Assembly (NCBI GenBank): GCA_963575745.1
Contig: CAUYUJ010019352.1
Coordinates: 1-57,500, forward strand
Direction of reading: 5' to 3'
Origin: Prorocentrum cordatum
Taxonomy: Eukaryota > Sar > Dinophyceae > Prorocentrales > Prorocentraceae
Length of the DNA: 57,500 nucleotides
Shown here: positions 52,480-57,500 of the stretch, piece by piece
Layout of the letters: the number at the start of each line of letters is the position of its first letter
How positions within the stretch are numbered: the first letter of the stretch is position 1
Program-made: the position numbers and the translations under genes
The notes under the pieces: generated by a model
The model's database searches: none
What the model saw: only the letters and a program-made list of their open reading frames with translations
What the model was told of the DNA's origin: nothing

Positions 52480-53250
52480 GATTCCACGAAGAAATGCGCG
52501 ATTTGTCTCGAGGAGCTCGAGTACCGCGACAAGGTATGGACGCTCTAGTGCGGCCACATGTTCCACGCAGTCTGTTGAGACAGAGTGGCTCAGTCATATG
52601 TCGACCGACAGATTGAAGGCGCCTCTAATGAGGCGCCATGTGCTGTGTGCCGCGGCGCAGGACTGATCGCAGCTGAGTTTCGTCGCGCCCTCTCGAGTAG
52701 ACCAGACGCCGAACAGCGACACGAGGAATACGTAGGGGCGAACGAGCTCAGGGACCTCCGTGAGGAACTGAACAGGATCACAGCCATCATGACCGGGCCC
52801 GCAGCGCCAGCGGGGTCACCTGCGGTACCTGCGGGGCAACCTGCTGCGCGCACCGCGCCGCGACCAACGGCAATGCCACTGCCGTATGCGCGGCCTGAAC
52901 CGCCGGCAGCGATGCGCATGAGCGCAGACACGCAGATGCCGCTGATAGCAGAGCCAGCTGCAGAGACCACGTCAGCAACCATTACTGCGGGGTCACCTGC
53001 CGACGAGGCGCGGCTCAGGCGCACGGAAAGGGCCAACGCACCATGCGGCAGGATGCGGGGCAACTCGCTACGCGGGCGCCGCTCTGACAGTTCGGTCAGC
53101 GTGCGCAGCAGCGCCAGCGCTATGTCTGAACGCGACATGCTGCAGACGGTGATGACGGTGAACACCGATGGCCAGAACGCGGTGCGTGCCGACGAGGGCA
53201 CTTTTCAGGACATCCCATTGACACAGCAGTCGCATCGATGGGGTGGATAA
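52480..53250 (+). pseudogene. RING-H2 finger and coiled coil of element D
   Basis: In one frame KKCAICLEELEYRDKVWTL, stop, CGHMFHAVC, stop, DRVAQSYVDRQIEGASNEAP, CAVCRG. The ligand pattern is C-x2-C-x14-C-x-H-x2-H-x2-C-x20-C-x2-C (Cys codons at 52495, 52504, 52549, 52573, 52639, 52648), a complete RING-H2. TAG at 52546 and TGA at 52576 interrupt it. It continues into RALSSRPDAEQRHEE and ELRDLREELNRITAIM (coiled coil), then an Ala/Pro-rich linker with hairpin motifs at 52810, 52831, 52987 and 53055. RING fingers usually act as ubiquitin ligases; a role in a retroelement is unknown. Confidence 0.65.
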
Positions 53251-54032
53251 CCTTCCGATTGGACTCTCCAGCAACATCCGATCACAGAAGAGACAAGAGC
53301 CTACATGAGCGCATTCACGTCCATGCGCAAGAATGGGCGGGCATTGGACCAGAGGCGCCTGAAGGGCATGCACGGCACAACGGTGACCACGGACCGGGGC
53401 TTCTCTGGCGAGCGCCATGAGTTAGCCTCAGCGGCAAACAGCGGTACTATGATCGATGGCACGCTGTCTATATTGCTGGACATCGGCAGCAACATAAGCA
53501 TCATCGGTCTCGAGACTGCGCAGACGTTTGAGCGGGTCTCGCGTGCCCAAGGTCACGACATGAGGTTGAACTTGAGCAGACCATTGTACGTGACCGGGGT
53601 GGTTCTGGAGCCGCAGTGTGCAGGGCGTCAGGCTATTGCAAGATCGCCTGCGCATGCAGGGGTAACCCTGCGGGGCCACCTGCCACTGCAAAGCTGGGCA
53701 CCTATTCAGCCAACGTGGCCGAGGTGTCCGGCGAGAAGCTGCCCGCAATCCTGGGCTTGAAGGGCATGTCAAACACGCGCGCCATCTTGATTCTGGAGAA
53801 CGGCAACGAGAAGATGGTCATCCCCGGCACTGGCATGCAGAGGCTCCTCTTTGGAAACGGCGCCCGGGTGATTGATCTAGTAAAGACGCCACCAGGACAC
53901 CTGCCGATCAAGGTCGACGAGTACGACGGGGCGATGGAGGCCGATGGAGCCACGGCGTTCACCATCGCGGTCACGCCAAAACGCGCGGGCACACCCTTGC
54001 GTCACGCCATAGAGGAGACCGTCGACATGTAG
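53251..54032 (+). pseudogene. Aspartic protease region of element D
   Basis: Frame 1 (53305-53640) has FTSMRKNGRALDQRRLKGMH and LSILLDIGSNISIIGLETAQ, where DIG-S stands for the usual D-T/S-G active site. A shift near 53600 leads to frame 3: AEVSGEKLPAILGLKGMSNT, RAILILENGNEKMVIPG and TPPGHLPIKVDEYD, the usual flap and downstream region in dinoflagellate copia proteins. Stop TAG is at 54030. A double hairpin motif lies at 53656-53683. Confidence 0.6.
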
Positions 54033-54753
54033 CTTATTGCGGGGCAACCTGCGTCAAGCAGTGCGGGGCAACCTGCCCCCGCGGATGCCCGCGCGCACAT
54101 GGTGACGCAGAACGCTAGGGCATCTGCCATAGTATCAATGAGAACACGTTCACGTCTGCGATCAAGACCACGGTGGACAACGCGTTGAAGACCTGGCACC
54201 AGAAGAGTACCCTACAGGGGAAACAAACCTACGCCTTTAGATCAGGACTTTGCCTTGGGGGCCCTGCAGGCGAAGGTGCGCCGGGCCATCCACGACGAAT
54301 GCGCGAAGTAGGTGCCGCCCGAGCTCCGCGCGGGGCAGCCTGCTACTGCGGGACACACTGCTCATGCGAGCGGCGCGACAACAGCTTTAGGGAGATATGA
54401 CATCTTCACCCCGAGCAGCGCGTCGCCGATCCCACCCGGCAACTCCGCGGGCGAGCGCCGATGCAACGCTCGCTTGCATAGACCGGCCGACGCCTGAGGC
54501 TCCGTCTACAGACGCGGGGGCACCTGGCGCCGGCTGCGAGCGCCAGGGGCGACAGCGGGCCTGGCGCGCTTGCCGCGCGGGCTGCTGGGCGACAGGATCG
54601 CTCATCCCATTGTTATCATTATCGTGCTCCTGTCTTCGAGGATATGCGAACAGCTCGCGCTGAACTCCGAGCCCGTGGATGCATTTGCGATCGTATAGCA
54701 CGCGCAGAGGCCATGACCTCCACGGGCACACGATACTTGGGTAGAGAGAGGTC
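54033..54753 (+). other. Broken linker of element D with direct repeat
   Basis: No sustained frame. Hairpin motifs are at 54039, 54063 and 54330. A 41-bp direct repeat (CATGACCTCCACGGGCACAC, then ATACTTGGGTAG) starts at 54712 and 54753. Confidence 0.5.
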
Positions 54754-55299
54754 ATGACCTCCACGGGCACACAATACTTGGGTAGTCCACTGTCGGGGGA
54801 CTATCAACTCTTATGCGCGGCGACGCCCGCCGATTGGACAGGGGGGATTGCCTGGAAAGCGGGCGGGGCCACGCTATCAGCGCATCCAGAGTCTCACGGT
54901 GAAAGTTCGGGCTTCGCGCATGGCCATCGTGCTCATGGGCCCCCAGGGCACTTCTGGAAACGAGGACCCATGCGCGGTGCCATCGAAGACTTAGGCCCAC
55001 AAGTCATGCGAACCCGGTGCTGTCATTTCGGTCTTGGGTTCGCTCGCTCGAGTAGTTTGCCGAATGGCTCACACTTACGCGCGGCAACGACATGCGCGCG
55101 CGCCCAAGTTGACCTGTGGAAATGCACGCGCCGAGTTGCGGGGGAACTTGCCGAACGAGTAGAACTTGAGTTAGATTGGCACGGCCAAGGCGCCCAGAGG
55201 GCGGAATGGCAAAACAAAACAATCGCGATCATGACTGCACGACTGTTTCGCCAAATTGATAGACACACAATGCAAAGAAACGATACTCTTGCCTGGTGA
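54754..55299 (+). CDS. Post-protease segment of element D, unknown
   Basis: A 181-codon open frame containing MRTRCCHFGLGFARSSSLPN, HLRAATTCARAQVDLWKCTR and ELDWHGQGAQRAEWQNKTI then AIMTARL, a conserved-looking block that I associate with the same place in other dinoflagellate copia polyproteins (between protease and methyltransferase-like domain). Cys pairs (RCCHFG, TTCARA, WKCTR) could bind zinc. Stop TGA is at 55297, just before the tandem array. Confidence 0.45.
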   Translation: MTSTGTQYLGSPLSGDYQLLCAATPADWTGGIAWKAGGATLSAHPESHGESSGFAHGHRAHGPPGHFWKRGPMRGAIEDLGPQVMRTRCCHFGLGFARSSSLPNGSHLRAATTCARAQVDLWKCTRRVAGELAERVELELDWHGQGAQRAEWQNKTIAIMTARLFRQIDRHTMQRNDTLAW

Positions 55300-55329
55300 A
55301 GGACCTATCCATATGCAATTGTGAGTGCC

Positions 55330-56711
55330 GCACTTGTAGGTACCGTCTTCGGTGGAGCTCCCTGTGGGGCCACGAACCTTTTGAGGGGCGCGCCGACATG
55401 AGCGCGCGAACGCTGCCATTAGGGCCTTCGGTGGAGCTCCCTATGGGGCCACGAATCCTGTGACGGGTTCGCCGAAATGAGGGCGGAACTGCGTGCGAAC
55501 GCTGCCACTGGGGCCTTCGGTGGAGCTCCCTATGGGGCCACGAACCCTGTGAGGGGTGCGCCGAAATGGTGGTGGAACTGCATGCAAACGCTGCCACTGG
55601 GGCCTTCGGTGGAGCTCCCTATGGGGCCACGAACCTTGTAACGGGGTGCGCCGACATGAGGGTGGAACTGCATGCGAACGCTGCCACTGGGGGTTCGGTG
55701 GAGCTCCCTATGGGGTCACGAACCCTTGTGAGGGGTGCGCCAACATGAGGGTGGAACTGCATGCGAACGCTGCCACTAGGGCCTTCTGTGGAGCTCCCTA
55801 TGGGGCCACGAACCCTGTGAGGGGTGTGCCGAAATGAGGGTGGAACTGCGTGCGAACGCTGCCACTGGGGACTTCGGTGGAGCTCCCTATGGGGCCACGA
55901 ATGCGCCGCAATGAGGGTGGAACTGCATGCGAACGCTGCCACTGGGGCCTTCGGTGGAGCTCCCTATGGGGCCACGAACCCTGTGAGGGGTGCGCCAACA
56001 TGATGGCGGAACTGCATGCGAACGCTACCACTGGGGCCTTCTGTGGAGTTCCCTAGCGGGCATGAACCTTGTGAGGGGCGCGCCGAAGTGATGGTGGAAC
56101 TGCATGCGAAAGTTACTACTAGGGGGTTCGGTGGAGCTCCCTATGGGGCCACGAACCCTGTGACGGGTGCGACGAAAGACAGGCGGAACTGCATGCGAAC
56201 GCTGCCACTAGGGCCTTCGGTGGAGTTCCCATGAGGCCACGAACCCTGAGGGGGGTGCACCGACATGAGGGCGGAGCTGCATGCGAACGCTGCCACTGGG
56301 GCCTTCGGTGGAGCTCCCTATGGGGCCACGAACCTTGCGAGGGGTGCGCCGAAATGATGGTGGAACTGCATGCGAACGCCACCACTGGGGCCTTCGGTGG
56401 AGCTCTTTATGGGGCCACGAACCTTGTGAAGGGGTGCGCCGAAATGAGGGTGGAACGGCATGCGAACGCTGCCACTGGGGCCTTCGGCGGAGTTCCCTAT
56501 GGGCCCTGTGATGGGTGCGCCAAAATGAAGGTGGAACTGCGTGCGAACGCTGCCACTGGGGCCTTCGGTGGAGCTACCATGGGGCCACGAACCTTGCGAG
56601 GGGTGTGCCGAAATGAGGGTGGAACTGCATGCGAACGCTGCCACTGGGGCCTCCGGTGGAGCTCCCTGTGGGGCCACGAACCTTGCGAGGGGTTCGCCGA
56701 AGTGGGATGGT
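55330..56711. repeat. 89-bp tandem array, 16 units
   Basis: GGAGCTCC (or a variant) occurs at 55354, 55433, 55522, 55611, 55700, 55790, 55879, 55956, 56045, 56133, 56222, 56310, 56399, 56489, 56570 and 56657, a period of 89 with occasional 77-81-bp deletions. Each unit has GGGGCCACGAACC, GGGTGCGCCGAAATGAGG and GCATGCGAACGCTGCCACT. Because 89 is not a multiple of 3, the ORFs over it cycle through frames and are not genes. It interrupts element D. Confidence 0.95.
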
Positions 56712-57500
56712 CATGCGGAGAGCAGAGGCAAGGATGGGAAGCAGGAGGGAAGAGGAGGAGGAGGAGGAGGAGGCTCGGACTTGCGCCCAGTCTCCTAAAC
56801 ATGGCCCTCCATGGGATCATGTGGCACGCCGGGGAACTACAAACCTCGACGGCAATTGTGCCACACAGGGTATCAAGGTTCAGGACCAGCCTATCGGATA
56901 CAACTGGATAGCTCCATTGCCGAGTGGAGTGGCTAACATGAACACTCGATTGTACTAGGAGCCTCCGGCCCCAGCACTGCTGAGTGATGAGGTGCAGCAA
57001 CCGCGCCCAAGGCGGGTTACGACCGTCGATGACGATCGATCTATTCCCCCTTCGATTGAGCGCGACCGCGCGCTACCCGCTAGGCCATAATTCCCGGCAC
57101 TCACTATACTCGACGATGAGCAACAGCAGACAGCACTACCTACTGACGCCCGGATAAAACAAAAGGGGAAGCAGAACACAGACAAAAAAAGTTGGCATCA
57201 AACCACACAAGATACCCAAACAAGTCGGAGACGGCAGCGACGATTGCGACGAGGACTTAAAGGGCCTTGGATGTGGCGCATACTACACCTATGTTCCTCT
57301 GGACTCCGACAGCGATGAAGATGAGGAGCCCTTCATGACACTACCAACGGGGCTACCTGCGCACACGCACGCCGATGTGTGTTCCCATAATACCAACCGG
57401 ATGCTATGGGCGAAACGACGAGGTAGACATGCTGGAACTATGTGGAGGCAACGTGGGAATATCACATTTAGCATTCAGCCGAGGTTTTTCCTCAGGGGGC
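56712..57500 (+). pseudogene. Element D, approach to methyltransferase-like domain (runs off the edge)
   Basis: From about 57210, frame reads PKQVGDGSDDCDEDLKGLGC, TYVPLDSDSDEDEEPFMTLP. After a shift, EVDMLELCGGNVGISHLAFS (57418-57477) resembles SAM-binding motif I (LELCGG-x-G-x-S) of the methyltransferase-like domain seen in the same position of element C. 56745-56770 is a GGA tract. Confidence 0.45.

Larger units (their letters stand above)
34408..57500 (+). mobile_element. Element D: decayed large copia-type retroelement, interrupted by element C, open to the right
   Basis: The order on plus is gag (34408-36543), spacer ORFs, unknown domain split by element C, KptA/Tpt1-like domain (50167-51159), low-complexity linker, RING-H2 (52495-52650), aspartic protease (53250-54032), a post-protease segment (54754-55299), an 89-bp tandem array, and the start of a methyltransferase-like domain at the right edge. 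Integrase and RT are expected beyond 57500. Numerous stops and frameshifts are present. The short hairpin GCGGGGNNACCYGC is scattered through it and was not seen in the inserted element C. No LTR is identified. Confidence 0.6.

Noticed and set aside
55345-56911. Repeat protein with ANAATGAFGG units
   Set aside because: The 89-bp period shifts frame every unit; equally long ORFs occur on both strands.

Overview
The window reads as nuclear DNA of a dinoflagellate. The evidence is: high GC with long stretches open in all frames; relict copies of the dinoflagellate spliced leader (DinoSL) directly upstream of two minus-strand genes; short introns of GC-AG and probably GA-AG type with a G after the acceptor AG; and gag-pol proteins of the Ty1/copia lineages typical of this group. 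The GC and protein style suggest a Prorocentrum-like genome, but species is a guess. No prokaryotic features and no rRNA or tRNA genes were seen.

Layout. 1-625: inverted 12-bp minisatellites. About 1.0-8.55 kb: very GC-rich, decayed non-LTR or DIRS-like element (A) with reverse-transcriptase/RNase H remnants on plus. 8.77-12.7 kb: two minus-strand intronless genes, each with a relict DinoSL; one resembles a DDE transposase. 13.7-15.35 kb: a head-to-head pair of small coiled-coil genes, each with one intron at the equivalent position. 15.5-16.8 kb: purine/pyrimidine tracts and an array of eight perfect 27-bp hairpins lying between convergent genes. 17.0-20.2 kb: a second head-to-head pair, of Gly-Tyr-Asp-Lys repeat proteins. 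20.3-24.4 kb: three further minus-strand unknown genes. 24.7-29.3 kb: element B, inverted relative to A and sharing its 3' end. 29.7-34.3 kb: repeats, microsatellite, an 83-bp tandem array, little coding.

34.4-57.5 kb is one story. A copia-type gag-pol of a large element (D) runs on plus: gag, basic tail, degenerate zinc knuckle, an RNA 2'-phosphotransferase (KptA/Tpt1)-like domain, RING-H2 finger, aspartic protease, a 16-unit 89-bp tandem array, then the start of a methyltransferase-like domain at the right edge. D carries many stops and frameshifts. A complete 11.1-kb LTR/copia element (C, 37414-48534) has inserted into it. C has 0.9-kb LTRs, a 5-bp target duplication (CACCA), and a primer-binding site matching an internal (anticodon-loop) part of tRNA-Met. 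Its domain order is gag, zinc finger, protease, methyltransferase-like, integrase, RT, RNase H, extra ORF. Removing C plus one target copy restores a continuous D reading frame, which fixes the LTR borders exactly.

The plausible intact host-type genes are the two small coiled-coil genes, the two GYD-repeat genes, and the unknown minus-strand genes. Everything else is mobile-element debris or low-complexity sequence. All homology calls were made by eye from motifs; none was checked by search.
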